A stretch of DNA of 64,000 nucleotides from Luteibacter aegosomaticola (GCF_023078475.1 NZ_CP095741.1:2542001-2606000); one strand, 5' to 3'; shown: positions 41,617 through 50,930, counted from the first letter of the stretch. Notes: generated from the sequence alone by a model not told the origin. A program made the numbers and translations.

Positions 41617-41940
41617 CTACGTAGCGTCGCGCTGTTCGTCGTTATGTGGCTCGATGATCTCCATCGGTGCAAGCGGATGGATACCGCGCTGCTCGGTGAG
41701 CACAGCGCCAAGCAAGGCACCACCGCCGATCGCCGCCACCGCCAGCGTCCACGCAAGCAACCCGTGCGCCTCAAGCAACACCATCAGGCCTGCGGATGCG
41801 AAGGCCATCGCGACGGCCCATGCAAAAGCAACCCACCGCGCCGCCGGCGAGGTGTCGCCTTTCAACACCGCCACCAGGCAACGACGGCACACGGTGAATC
41901 CCGGTGCGAGGGCACAGCGCTGGCAAGGACGATCGGACAT
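41617..41940 (-). CDS. Small membrane protein with zinc-ribbon-like N-terminus
   Basis: 107 residues: N-terminal CQRCALAPGFTVCRRCL (CxxC-N8-CxxC, a plausible zinc site), then two hydrophobic segments (WVAFAWAVAMAFASAGLMVLL and WTLAVAAIGGGALLGAVL) and a polar acidic tail (EIIEPHNDEQRDAT). It is predicted to be an inner-membrane protein. Not recognised. Followed on the same strand by the HTH gene at 91 bp. Confidence 0.6.
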   Translation of the reverse strand: MSDRPCQRCALAPGFTVCRRCLVAVLKGDTSPAARWVAFAWAVAMAFASAGLMVLLEAHGLLAWTLAVAAIGGGALLGAVLTEQRGIHPLAPMEIIEPHNDEQRDAT

Positions 41941-42063
41941 GACATGGCACTCCGTGGGTACGCCGTGATCGTGCTTGGAAGAGGCGTCACCAGCAGGTGA
42001 AGCCCGGGTAGCCCGGGCTCACCACGCTCAGCCGCCAGTTAACCAGGCGGCTGCGGACCGGCT

Positions 42064-42813
42064 TCAGAGCTGGCTCATGCCGCCGTCGATCACGATCTCG
42101 GTACCCACGATAAAGCCCGATTCCGGCGAAGAAAGGTGTAGCACGGTGGCGGCGACCTCGTCCGGGCGGCCGAAACGGCCGAGCGGCACCTGGGCCTGGA
42201 TCTGCGCCGCGGTGGCTTCAAGCTGTGCCGCGTCCATGCCGAGCTTGCCGTAGAGCGGGGTCTGCACCGGGCCGGGGCTCACCACGTTCACGCGCACGCC
42301 GTTGGGAAGAAGCTCGGCCGAGAGCGTGCGGGCCAGGGTGATCAGCGCCGCCTTGCTGGCCGCATAGACGGATGAATTGGGCATGCCGATGTGCGCGTTG
42401 ATCGAACCGTTGAGGACGATGGATGCACCCTTGTTGAGGTACGGCAGCAGGGCCTGGAGCTGGAAGTAGGCGCCCTTGACGTTGGTGTTGAAGGTCAGGT
42501 CCCACAGCGATTCATCCACCTGGTCGAACGCTGCGAACTTCGCCACGCCCGCGTTGATGAAGACGGCATCGAGCTTGATGCCCCGCTCCGCCAGTGCCGT
42601 GGCCAGGGCCTTCGCATCACCGATCTGCGAGGCATCATTCTTAAGCGCCACCGCGCCTGCGCCAAGCGTCGGCGTCACCTCGGCAAGCGCCTTGGCATCG
42701 CGACCGGTCACGACGACCCGCGCGCCTTCCGCCGCATAAGCCTGGGCGACGGCGAGACCGATGCCGCTGGTGCCGCCGGTGACGAGGACGTTCTTGCCAG
42801 TGAAACGGTTCAT
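42064..42813 (-). CDS. Short-chain dehydrogenase/reductase (SDR)
   Basis: 249 residues. NAD(P) motif VTGGTSGIGLAVA (TGxxxGIG), the NxxA-type FINAGVAKF (NAG), the catalytic YxxxK in SSVYAASKAALIT and Ser in NGSINAHIG. C-terminal IVIDGGMSQL is typical. Oxidises or reduces an alcohol/ketone; substrate unknown. Divergent from a LysR gene across 98 bp, so it is the likely target. The start at 42813 is the first to keep the standard N-terminus (MNRFTGKNVLVTGG). Confidence 0.93.
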   Translation of the reverse strand: MNRFTGKNVLVTGGTSGIGLAVAQAYAAEGARVVVTGRDAKALAEVTPTLGAGAVALKNDASQIGDAKALATALAERGIKLDAVFINAGVAKFAAFDQVDESLWDLTFNTNVKGAYFQLQALLPYLNKGASIVLNGSINAHIGMPNSSVYAASKAALITLARTLSAELLPNGVRVNVVSPGPVQTPLYGKLGMDAAQLEATAAQIQAQVPLGRFGRPDEVAATVLHLSSPESGFIVGTEIVIDGGMSQL

Positions 42814-42911
42814 GGTGTGGCTCCGGTTGGGTTGGGATGGACGATAGATTGCTCGCCACGCCGCGGATTGGCGTACCATCTCGCCGTCGCAAACGTTCGA
42901 TGGGGTCGAAC

Positions 42912-43826
42912 ATGTTGTCGGAAGACGAACTGGCGCTCCTCGAGGCGATCCGTGAAACCGGTAGCCTCTCCCGCGCGGCTGCCCGGCTGGGCAAGGCCCC
43001 GTCCACACTCTCGCATGCCGCCCGGCAGCTCGAAGACCGCTTCGATGCCCTGCTCTTCGACCGGCGGCGTTACCGTCTGCAACTCACGCCAGCCGGCCAG
43101 CTGCTGGCCGACGAAGCCGCGCGGCTCATGCAGGATGTCTCGCGCCTCACCCAACGGGTGAAGCAGGTCGCGGGAGGCTGGGAAGACCGCCTCTGGATCG
43201 TCACCGACGAGCTGCTCGAGCCGGAGCTGCTCTTCCCGTCGATCAAGGCCTTCGATGCCCTCGATTCCGGCGTACGCCTGCGCCTGACCCATGAAGTGCT
43301 TGGCGGCACCTGGGAGGCCTTGCGCGATGGGCGGGCCAACCTCGTCGTCGGCGCCACCAACGAGCCGCCGGCGATCCCCAAGCTGCGCTGGCACGAACTG
43401 GGCGTGATGGAGTGGGTCTTCGCCGTCTCGCCCCGCCACCCGCTGGCCAAGGCCAAAGAGCCGCTGGAGGCCGACACGGTGACGAAGCATCGCGCCATCG
43501 TCGTGGCGGATTCGTCCCGCGGCGCATCGCGGGGTTACGGCACCGTTGGCGGCCAGCCGACGCTAGCCGTACCGTCCATGCGCGCGAAGATCCTCGCTCA
43601 GCGCGAAGGGCTCGGCGTAGGCTGGGTACCCAAGGCGCGAGCGAAGGCCCTGCTCGACAGCGGCGAGCTGGTCGAAAAGCGCATGGCCGACCCGCGCGAA
43701 CCGAACACCTTGTACGTCGCATGGCGCGGCGATAGCGAAGGCCGCGCCCTCGCCTGGTGGATCGACCAGTTCCGCCAGCCCCGCCTCGCCAAACGCCTGA
43801 TCCAGGGCATGCCGGTACAAGCCTGA
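42912..43826 (+). CDS. LysR-family transcriptional regulator
   Basis: 304 residues. Winged helix LSEDELALLEAIRETGSLSRAAARLGKAPSTLSHAARQLE, then the effector domain. The 42912 start has GGGG ten bases upstream; an ATG at 42900 is in frame and adds four residues. Adjacent divergent SDR gene suggests activation of that gene by a metabolite of the reaction, the usual LysR arrangement. Effector unknown. Confidence 0.87.
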   Translation: MLSEDELALLEAIRETGSLSRAAARLGKAPSTLSHAARQLEDRFDALLFDRRRYRLQLTPAGQLLADEAARLMQDVSRLTQRVKQVAGGWEDRLWIVTDELLEPELLFPSIKAFDALDSGVRLRLTHEVLGGTWEALRDGRANLVVGATNEPPAIPKLRWHELGVMEWVFAVSPRHPLAKAKEPLEADTVTKHRAIVVADSSRGASRGYGTVGGQPTLAVPSMRAKILAQREGLGVGWVPKARAKALLDSGELVEKRMADPREPNTLYVAWRGDSEGRALAWWIDQFRQPRLAKRLIQGMPVQA

Positions 43827-43835
43827 CCCCAGGGG

Positions 43836-45257
43836 TCACCAGGCCAACGTCACCTGGACGCTGCCGTAGTTGCCATCGCTGCCGCCGGCGTCACGGATCG
43901 TGCGGCCAACCTTGTAGTGATCGGCCTCGATCGCGAAGGCGATCCCCGGCCGCCACTTCCAGTCCAGCCGGAGCTGGCCGTACATGCCGGTCCACTTGCC
44001 GCCGGTGCCTGCCGTACCGGGTAGCGCATTCACCGGTTGCACGTAGATGGCATCGCTGGTGGTGCGCCGCCATTGCAGGCCGACCGCGCCCAGCAGGGTC
44101 ACCGAGGGCGACGGCTTCAGCGTCACGCTCGGCTTGATGTGCACCAGGTTGCTGTAGCCCGTATAGCCCGCCAGGGAAAAGTAGTACCCGTTCGGGAACA
44201 ACGGATTGAACGTGCCCAGGCGGCCATCACCCGCGCGGTGATCGCCCGACGCGGTATCAGCCTGCAGGCCAAGCCGCGGCGTCCAACCCACGCCCTGCAG
44301 GGTCCAGCCCACACGCGTGCCCGCCGCCCACGCGTGGATACTGTCTTCGCCTACGCGGCCGCCCTGGCGCATGGCCTCCAGATCCCAGTCCAATGAATCC
44401 TTCGCGCCTGCGAAGCGCACATCATCGACGCGGCGCCGCTCGTTGCCGCGCGCATCGAGGAAGCTGGCGCCATCACTGTCGTACCACGCGTGGTAGTAAG
44501 AGAGTTCGTTGATGCCCAGCACGTGGCGCTCGACACGAAGCATGTGGAAGCGCTCGCTCGCGTTCGAGATGTCGTCGAAGGCGCGATCATCCCGGTACTG
44601 CACGGGGTGGCTGACGAAGCCGATGATGCGCCACGGCCCACGCTCGAAGTTCGCCCAAAGCGCATCGAACGACTGGCGCACGTTGGGCCCATCGCGCAAC
44701 GACACAAAGCGCTGGAGATCGAGCGCGAAATCCTGGCGGCCCGCACGCACTTTCACCGTGCCGCCCCAGGCCTCGCCTTGCCAGGCAAGAAACGCCAGGC
44801 GTACGTCCGCATGGTTGCGGTCGGTCGGGCCCCAGCTGGATTTCGCAAAAGGCCGCGCGTCCTCGAGCTGCACGAAGGCAAGCCAGGGCTCGCCCAGGCG
44901 CAACCCCGCATGGACCTGCAGGCGCTGCAGCAGGTAGGTATCGTCGCTACGGCCGATGCCGAACGCGGAGGCGTTATTGCTTTCCACGCGGTCGCGTAGC
45001 GTGGCGCCAAAGGTGAGGTAGTGGTCCCCGCCGGGCCCTATCGGCAGGTACTTCAGCGCATCACCCGCCTTACGCGGGACCGCGCCGTTCGCCAGCACGC
45101 CCCAGTCCTCCTGCCAGCGGTTCGGCAACACGACGGGGCGACCTGGCGTCTTCTGCACACCTTCATTGGTGGAAGCCTTCTCCTCCGCGACATCCTGCGC
45201 GATGACAGGTGCCGCGAGGGCCAGGCTCAGCGCGAACGCCACACGGCGGCGACTCAT
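43836..45257 (-). CDS. Alginate-export-type outer-membrane porin
   Basis: 473 residues with a signal peptide (MSRRRVAFALSLALAAPVIA, cleavage near VIA-QD). Strand-rich barrel, with HYLTFGATLRDRVESN, LQVHAGLRLGEPWLAFVQLED, VKVRAGRQDFALDLQRFVSLRDGPNVRQSFDALWA and the C-terminal YGSVQVTLAW ending in Trp. This is the pattern of the Alginate_exp family (AlgE and its broader relatives). Last gene of a seven-gene minus-strand run; overlaps the gene before it by four bases. No other alginate gene is present, so the substrate is likely the pathway compound of this operon. Confidence 0.83.
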   Translation of the reverse strand: MSRRRVAFALSLALAAPVIAQDVAEEKASTNEGVQKTPGRPVVLPNRWQEDWGVLANGAVPRKAGDALKYLPIGPGGDHYLTFGATLRDRVESNNASAFGIGRSDDTYLLQRLQVHAGLRLGEPWLAFVQLEDARPFAKSSWGPTDRNHADVRLAFLAWQGEAWGGTVKVRAGRQDFALDLQRFVSLRDGPNVRQSFDALWANFERGPWRIIGFVSHPVQYRDDRAFDDISNASERFHMLRVERHVLGINELSYYHAWYDSDGASFLDARGNERRRVDDVRFAGAKDSLDWDLEAMRQGGRVGEDSIHAWAAGTRVGWTLQGVGWTPRLGLQADTASGDHRAGDGRLGTFNPLFPNGYYFSLAGYTGYSNLVHIKPSVTLKPSPSVTLLGAVGLQWRRTTSDAIYVQPVNALPGTAGTGGKWTGMYGQLRLDWKWRPGIAFAIEADHYKVGRTIRDAGGSDGNYGSVQVTLAW

Positions 45258-46129
45258 TTCGCCGCGCTGTGGACTTCCGCCACGTAGCCGCCGGGGAACT
45301 GCACCACGGCCGAACGGCGCTCGCCCTCGGCGTGCGCATCCACCACCACCTTGGCGCCGGTGCTGCGTGCCCGACCCAGCGTGGCATCGAGGTCACCCAC
45401 GGCATAGCCGGTCAGCTCGGTGCCGTACGGCCAATCCAGGTGGCCATCGGTGACGAGCACCGTGGCGTTGCCATAACCCGAGGTGATCCGGATGCGCCGG
45501 TACGTGCCGTCCTTCCGGCCGATTTCCACACCCGGCGCCGCGCGGTCATCGGACACCACCTTGCCGTGGGCAAAGCTCACCCACGCTTTCACGAAGGCAT
45601 CGGCACTCTGCGCCGGCAGGTAGATGCGGTTCTCCGGCACATACTCGAGCGGCTTGTAGTCCGGCTTCTTCGTGTGCCAGTACAGCTGCATGTTCACGCC
45701 GCCAGGCCACGTGACAACGGCATCACGGCCGATCGGATCGTTGAACGGCGCCACCTGGGTCGCAGCACCTGCCGCATTGGCAGCCTTCACCGCGTTGTCC
45801 AGGTCGGTCACGAGGTAACCCGTGCGCTCCAGGCCAAACGGGTACGGCACGGGCGTGCGGAAGCCGAACACCGAGATCGTGCCGGCCGGCGTCTGCACCA
45901 GCTGCGACGAGGTGCTCGACGGCGTCGGCGTCACGGTGACGACCACCTGCTTGGTCGACTGGCCGCCGAACGTGGTGGCGAAGCTGGTCACGAAGGCATC
46001 GACGTCCTGCGGCGCCACGTAGACGTGGGTGGTGTCGTACTGCGGGCCGACCGAGAAATCCTGCGTGGCCGCGAAGGCGGCTGGCGCGAAAGCCAGCACG
46101 AGGGAAGCGAAGAAGATCTGCTTGTGCAT
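45254..46129 (-). CDS. Secreted VOC (glyoxalase/dioxygenase-fold) protein
   Basis: 291 residues. Signal peptide MHKQIFFASLVLAFAPAAFA-AT, then two similar halves each with a beta-alpha-beta unit (DTTHVYVAPQDVDAFVTSFATTFGG and ENRIYLPAQSADAFVKAWVSFAHG), as in VOC-fold proteins made of two modules. A signal peptide is rare for this fold, so action in the periplasm is inferred. Metal ligands cannot be fixed by eye. Sits between the MFS and porin genes, overlapping the porin start (ATGA). Confidence 0.75.
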   Translation of the reverse strand: MHKQIFFASLVLAFAPAAFAATQDFSVGPQYDTTHVYVAPQDVDAFVTSFATTFGGQSTKQVVVTVTPTPSSTSSQLVQTPAGTISVFGFRTPVPYPFGLERTGYLVTDLDNAVKAANAAGAATQVAPFNDPIGRDAVVTWPGGVNMQLYWHTKKPDYKPLEYVPENRIYLPAQSADAFVKAWVSFAHGKVVSDDRAAPGVEIGRKDGTYRRIRITSGYGNATVLVTDGHLDWPYGTELTGYAVGDLDATLGRARSTGAKVVVDAHAEGERRSAVVQFPGGYVAEVHSAAK

Positions 46130-46145
46130 GGAAAGGTCCGTGGGA

Positions 46146-47738
46146 TCAGGAAGAAGGGAGGCCAATAAGATGAGTCACCCGCGGCGGTGCATCGCCGCGG
46201 TGGAACGACGTGGCTTCGCTTTGCAGGTCCGCGCCGGCATGCGAGAGACGCTCGTGCTGGCGCAGGTGTTCCGCCCACGATTCCACCATGAACCATTCCA
46301 CCACGTGCTCAGGGTTGGCGGAATCCTGCGTGACGCCCCACGCGTAGGCACCATCGCGCCGGCGTTCCATGGAGAAACGTTCCAGCACCGCAAGGAACGC
46401 GGGCTGCGCCTCGCGTGCCACGTCGTATTCGACGAGGATCAGCACGGGGCCACGATCGTTCGCCACCGGCTCCACCGTGAGCGGCTCGGCCCACTGGTGC
46501 GCCGAGGTAAGGTCGGCCTCGGCCTTGGGCAGGCGCACGCGATGCATCACCAGGGCTGCGATCACGAGGCCTATGGCGCTCGCGAGCAGCGCGATCTTCA
46601 CGCCCGTAGCTTCGGCCAGCGCACCCCAGCCGATGCTGCCGGCGGCCATCGCCCCATTGAACACGGTGAGGTACACCGCCAACGCACGGCCTCGCACCCA
46701 GTTCGGCAGGATGCCCTGGGCGACGCCGTTGAACGTGGTCAACGACATGATCCAGGCGCCGCCCAGCACCAGCAGCGCGACGAAGGCCACCAGCTTCACC
46801 GGGACGAGGGCCAACACGACCATGACCAGTGCCGAGAGCAGCGACGCGCCGAGCAGCAGCGCATCGGCGCCACAACGCGCACGCAGGCGCGGTAGCACCA
46901 GTGCACCGGCGATCGCGCCCGCGCCCACGGCACCCATCAGCACGCCGTAGAACCCTGCCCCGCCCTGCAACGTGCCGCGTGCGACCAGGGGCAGCAACGC
47001 CCATACCGCACTGGCGAAGGCGAAAAAGACTGCCGCACGCAGCAACACGACGTGAAGTTCGCTGCTCGCCCGCGTATACCGCAGGCCCGCACGGAACGCG
47101 CCCAGGAAGTTCTCCGGCAACGCCGTTTCGCCGCCGCCCTTGCGCTTCCACCAGACCAGCGCCGCGATGACGAGAAAGTAGCTGCACACATCGGTGCTAT
47201 ACGTGACCGCCGCGCCGAGGCCGGCGAGAATGAGGCCACCCGCCGCAGGGCCGATGGCGCGCGAGATATTCACGCCAAGCGAGTTCAGCGCGACGGCATC
47301 CTTCAGCTCCGTGCGTTCGACCAGTTCGGGTACGATCGATTGCCACGTGGGGCCGATCAACGCCGCGCCGATGCCACCGGCGAAGGTCAGTGCGATCAGC
47401 GCCGGAATGCTCAGCGCGTGGGTGGCAGCAAGGAAAGCCAGCGTCGCGCTCACCAATGCCAGGAACACCTGCACCGCCAGCAGGAAGCGACGGCGATCCA
47501 GGATGTCGGAGAGCACGCCGGCCGGAATGGCGAGCAGGAAGATCGGCAACGCACCCGCCGCCTGGATCATCGAGACCGCCGCAGGACCACCGCCCAGCTC
47601 CGTCACCATCCACGAACTGGCGATGTCGCGCATGAACGTGCCGGTATTACCCAGCACGGTCGCCACCCACAACACTGCGAACGTCGCGTGTTTCAACGGC
47701 CGCAGGCTATCGCCCAGGCTTCCGCTTTCAGCCGCCAT
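46146..47738 (-). CDS. MFS transporter (EntS/MFS_3 type) fused to a C-terminal antibiotic-monooxygenase-like domain
   Basis: 530 residues. The first about 410 residues are a 12-helix major facilitator (LKHATFAVLWVATVLGNTGTFMRDIASSWMVTELGG is typical of the MFS_3 group of exporters). Residues about 420-520 form a separate domain with VLILVEYDVAREAQPAFLAVLERFSMERRRDGAYAWGVTQDSANPEHVVEWFMVESWAEHLRQHER, an ABM-like ferredoxin-fold pattern. The fusion is known in some MFS_3 entries. Starts 11 bases inside the DoxX gene. Confidence 0.87.
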   Translation of the reverse strand: MAAESGSLGDSLRPLKHATFAVLWVATVLGNTGTFMRDIASSWMVTELGGGPAAVSMIQAAGALPIFLLAIPAGVLSDILDRRRFLLAVQVFLALVSATLAFLAATHALSIPALIALTFAGGIGAALIGPTWQSIVPELVERTELKDAVALNSLGVNISRAIGPAAGGLILAGLGAAVTYSTDVCSYFLVIAALVWWKRKGGGETALPENFLGAFRAGLRYTRASSELHVVLLRAAVFFAFASAVWALLPLVARGTLQGGAGFYGVLMGAVGAGAIAGALVLPRLRARCGADALLLGASLLSALVMVVLALVPVKLVAFVALLVLGGAWIMSLTTFNGVAQGILPNWVRGRALAVYLTVFNGAMAAGSIGWGALAEATGVKIALLASAIGLVIAALVMHRVRLPKAEADLTSAHQWAEPLTVEPVANDRGPVLILVEYDVAREAQPAFLAVLERFSMERRRDGAYAWGVTQDSANPEHVVEWFMVESWAEHLRQHERLSHAGADLQSEATSFHRGDAPPRVTHLIGLPSS

Positions 47739-48138
47739 GCGCAGGCCCCCTCAGGTCAAGCCATCCCACGTACACGAACGCGCCCGCGAGCCCCAGGTGC
47801 TCGAAGAAGCCGTTCATCAACATATCCTGCGCCGGTCCTGCCGGTGCCATCCACCACGCGTTCGCCAGGAAGCTGGCGACGAAGGTGAACGCCGCGAGGG
47901 CAAAGGCACCCAGCCAGCGGAAGCGGCCACTGAGGATCGCCGCTGAACAGGTGAGCTCGAGGACGATCACCGCGACGGCAAAGAAGCCCGGCGGCGAAAG
48001 GTCGAAGTGGCGCATCTCGCCCAGGGCGCTCTGCCAGTTGAGCAGCTTGCAGAACGGGCCTTGCAGGTAAGCCGAGCACAGCGCGAGCAGGCCGAGCCAC
48101 GGCACCCAACCGATCCCACGGGACGCGGCAGCGCTCAT
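47728..48138 (-). CDS. DoxX-family membrane protein
   Basis: 136 residues with four hydrophobic segments: WVPWLGLLALCSAYLQGPFCKLLNW, FFAVAVIVLELTCSAAIL, WLGAFALAAFTFVASFLANAWW, and HLGLAGAFVYVGWLDL. The FxK..N at the end of helix 1 is a DoxX landmark. DoxX proteins are poorly understood; some serve quinol or sulfur oxidation and others link to redox detoxification. Overlaps the amidohydrolase by four bases and the MFS gene by 11 bases, so translation is coupled. Confidence 0.85.
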   Translation of the reverse strand: MSAAASRGIGWVPWLGLLALCSAYLQGPFCKLLNWQSALGEMRHFDLSPPGFFAVAVIVLELTCSAAILSGRFRWLGAFALAAFTFVASFLANAWWMAPAGPAQDMLMNGFFEHLGLAGAFVYVGWLDLRGPAHGG

Positions 48139-50021
48139 ACGGCCCAGCACGCGCAACCCAGCGCGCCCCAGAAACTCTTGAAGTCACCGACGGGCACGTT
48201 GGCCGCGTGCGAACGGGCGTGATCGTGGCCGTGCACCGTGCACGCGCTTGCGCAGCCGCACGCCGGCTGGCCGACGCGCGCCGCGGCATCTTCGCGCTGC
48301 TTGTGCGCAGCCCACGCGGCGTAACCGCCGTAATCACGCACGGGCGACCAATCCGGCATCGCGGGCGGCACGCCACCTTCGTCGTGCGCTGAGAACGGCC
48401 CGCTCGCGTATACCACCCGGCCACCGACCATGGTGAGCAGCGAGGTCGTATGTGCGATCTCGTCACCCGCGCAAGCGAAGTAATCGCGATCCGGGATCAC
48501 GAGGTCAGCGAGCTGGCCTTCGGCGATGCGCCCCTTCTTGCCTTCCTCGTTCGAGAACCAGGTGACGTTTTCGGTCCACATCCGCAGCGCCTCTTCGCGG
48601 TCGAGGCAGTTACGTTCCGGGTAAAGCCGCAAACCGCCCACCGTGCGTCCGTTCGTCAGCCACGACAGCGATACCCAGGGGTTATAGGAAGCCACGCGCG
48701 TTGCATCGGTACCCGCCGACACCTTGACGCCCGCTTCCATGATCTTGCGCACAGGCGGCGTGGCGGCCGCGGCACCGATGCCGTAGCGCTCCACGAAATA
48801 CTCGCCCTGGTACGCCATGCGGTGCTGCACGGCGATACCGCCGCCCAGTGCCGCGATGCGCTCGATGGATCGGTCGGAGACCGTTTCCGCATGGTCGAAG
48901 AACCAGTGGATGCCCTCGAGCGGGATGTCCTGGTTCACCTTCTCGAAGACATCCAGCGCGCGGCTGATGGTTTCGTCGTAGGTGGCATGCATGCGCCACG
49001 GCCAGCGGTTGCGCGCGAGCACGCGTACCACTTCTTCCAGATCACCTTCCATCTCGGGCCCCACGTCCGGGCGCGGCTGACGGAAGTCCTCGAAATCAGC
49101 CGCGGAGAACACCAGCATCTCACCGGCGCCGTTGTGGCGGAAATAGTCATCACCCTGCTGGTACGTCACCGAGCGGGTCCAGGCCACGAAATCGTCCTTT
49201 TCCTTCTTCGGCTTCTGGGTGAACAGGTTGTACGCGATACGCAGCGTGAGCTGGTTATCCTCGGCCAGCTGGCGCACCACCGCATAGTCATCCGGCCAGT
49301 TCTGCGACCCGCCGCCGGCATCAATGCATCCGGTGACGCCAAGCCGGTTGAGCTCGCGCATGAAGTGCCGGGTTGAGTTCACCTGGTACTCGAACGGCAG
49401 CGTCGGGCCCTTGGCGAGCGTGGCATAGAGAATCGTGGCGTTGGGCTTGGCCAGGAGCATGCCGGTGGGGTTGCCACTCGCATCGCGCAGGATCTCGCCG
49501 CCCGGCGGGTTCGGCGTATCCCGCGTGTACCCGCACACGCGCATGGCCGCGCCGTTCAACAAGGCGCGATCGTACAGGTGCAGGATAAACACCGGCGTAT
49601 CCGGCGCGGCCGCGTTGAGCTCTTCGATCGTCGGCAGGCGCTTCTCGGCGAACTGGTGTTCGGTAAACCCACCGACCACGCGCACCCACTGCGGCGGCGG
49701 CGTGATCTCCACCTGCCGGCGCAGCATGCGCATGGCGTCCGCCAGGCTGGGCACGCCATCCCAACGCAGTTCCATGTTGTAGTTCAGGCCACCACGGATC
49801 AGGTGCAGGTGGTTGTCGATCAAACCCGGCAACACGCGCCGACCACCCACGTCGATGACGCGCGTCGCCGGCCCGGCGAGCGCGAGGATCTCGCGGTCGT
49901 CTCCCAACACAACGAAACGGCCTTCACGGATGGCGACCGCACTCACCGTCGGGCGGCGGCGGTCGAGCGTGGTGAACAGGCCTCGGTGCAGGATGAGGTC
50001 CGGGGCGGGTGCATGCGCCAT
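48135..50021 (-). CDS. YtcJ-like metal-dependent amidohydrolase
   Basis: 628 residues. Amidohydrolase-superfamily metal motif LPGLIDNHLHLIRGG (HxH), a mid-protein WFFDHAETVSD with His, and SAGTDATRVASYNPW holding the Asp. Similar to YtcJ/LAF-type enzymes that hydrolyse N-acyl or N-formyl amides. The C-terminus is unusual: about 70 residues after the domain with a Cys/His-rich stretch (CGCASACTVHGHDHARSH) that may bind metal. Substrate unknown. Gap to the XapX gene is 20 bp. Confidence 0.87.
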   Translation of the reverse strand: MAHAPAPDLILHRGLFTTLDRRRPTVSAVAIREGRFVVLGDDREILALAGPATRVIDVGGRRVLPGLIDNHLHLIRGGLNYNMELRWDGVPSLADAMRMLRRQVEITPPPQWVRVVGGFTEHQFAEKRLPTIEELNAAAPDTPVFILHLYDRALLNGAAMRVCGYTRDTPNPPGGEILRDASGNPTGMLLAKPNATILYATLAKGPTLPFEYQVNSTRHFMRELNRLGVTGCIDAGGGSQNWPDDYAVVRQLAEDNQLTLRIAYNLFTQKPKKEKDDFVAWTRSVTYQQGDDYFRHNGAGEMLVFSAADFEDFRQPRPDVGPEMEGDLEEVVRVLARNRWPWRMHATYDETISRALDVFEKVNQDIPLEGIHWFFDHAETVSDRSIERIAALGGGIAVQHRMAYQGEYFVERYGIGAAAATPPVRKIMEAGVKVSAGTDATRVASYNPWVSLSWLTNGRTVGGLRLYPERNCLDREEALRMWTENVTWFSNEEGKKGRIAEGQLADLVIPDRDYFACAGDEIAHTTSLLTMVGGRVVYASGPFSAHDEGGVPPAMPDWSPVRDYGGYAAWAAHKQREDAAARVGQPACGCASACTVHGHDHARSHAANVPVGDFKSFWGALGCACWAV

Positions 50022-50041
50022 GGGCAGGGTTCCAGCGAAAG

Positions 50042-50284
50042 TCAGGCGGGGTCGTCGTTTGACGGTTTGGTGTCGCGCTCGGTGATCGCGAAGCTCTTCG
50101 CGTGCCACAGGCTGGCCCACGCATCCGGGTGGCCCTTGACCCAGGCCACCGCGGCTTCACCGGCCAGCATGCCGAGCAGGCCGATCAGCGCGATCATCGG
50201 CGGCGCCGGCGAGCGCACGCCAAACATGCCGTACGCCACGCCTACGCCCAGCCCGAACACCAGCGAAACGATGTACGGCGCCAT
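50042..50284 (-). CDS. XapX-domain small membrane protein
   Basis: 80 residues, with two hydrophobic segments: MAPYIVSLVFGLGVGVAYGMFGVRSPAPPMIALIGLLGMLAGEA. The first half is the XapX domain (GLxVGxxYGxxxVRSPAPP), a short motif seen beside isochorismatase-like and amidohydrolase genes in many bacteria. Four bases after the isochorismatase-like gene. The role may be as a small transporter or a subunit; it is not known. An ATG at 50308 would add eight residues. Confidence 0.85.
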   Translation of the reverse strand: MAPYIVSLVFGLGVGVAYGMFGVRSPAPPMIALIGLLGMLAGEAAVAWVKGHPDAWASLWHAKSFAITERDTKPSNDDPA

Positions 50285-50288
50285 GGCC

Positions 50289-50930
50289 TTAACCCGCTTC
50301 AGACGCATGTTCGCCGAGCGCCCACTTGGAGAAGCGCACCTGGATGCCGTACGGCGTGAGGTCGCGCAGGATATCCATCACCCCCTCGTAGGTACCCGAG
50401 CGCGCCCAGTCCTGCTGCAGCTCGAACACGAACTGCAGCGAGGTGATCGGCACCGCGCCCGCCTGGACCATGCGCTGCACCGCGCGCTCATGCGCTTCCA
50501 CGCTGGTGTCGCCGCACGCGTCGGTCACCACCAGCACCTCGTAGCCTTCGCGCAGCAGGTCGAGCGTCGGGAAGTTCACGCAGGCGCCGGTCCACAGGCC
50601 CGCGATCACGATGCGCTTGCGACCGGTGGCTGCGATGGCCTTGCGGAAGTCTTCATTGAGCCACGAGTTGATCGACGTGCGATCGATCAGCGGCTGGCCG
50701 GGGAAGATACCCTCGGTCACTTCCGGCATGAACGGGCCGGAGAAGCTGTCCTTCGCCACCGTGGTCAGAACAGTCGGCACGTTGAAGAGCTTCGCGGCAC
50801 GCGCAAGGATCTGAACGTTATCGACGATGCTCTTACGGTCATGGCTCTGCACGCCCTGGAACATCGCGGGCTGGAAATCGATAAGCGTGAGCGCGCAGCT
50901 CGCCGGCGTGAGCAGTTCGGTAAACGACAT
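50289..50930 (-). CDS. Isochorismatase-like cysteine hydrolase (YcaC type)
   Basis: 213 residues. Catalytic Asp in LTLIDFQPAMFQG, Lys in VAKDSFSGPF and nucleophile Cys in AGLWTGACVNFPTLDLLREG, as in YcaC and nicotinamidase relatives. First gene of the seven-gene operon. AGAGG lies nine bases before the ATG. The reaction is likely amide or ester hydrolysis, upstream of the amidohydrolase step. It lies 112 bp downstream of the AraC gene on the same strand. Confidence 0.88.
   Translation of the reverse strand: MSFTELLTPASCALTLIDFQPAMFQGVQSHDRKSIVDNVQILARAAKLFNVPTVLTTVAKDSFSGPFMPEVTEGIFPGQPLIDRTSINSWLNEDFRKAIAATGRKRIVIAGLWTGACVNFPTLDLLREGYEVLVVTDACGDTSVEAHERAVQRMVQAGAVPITSLQFVFELQQDWARSGTYEGVMDILRDLTPYGIQVRFSKWALGEHASEAG

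Noticed and set aside
43836..45257. Alginate biosynthesis function for the porin
   Set aside because: No alginate polymerase, epimerase or lyase gene is nearby; the Alginate_exp family is broad and includes general porins.
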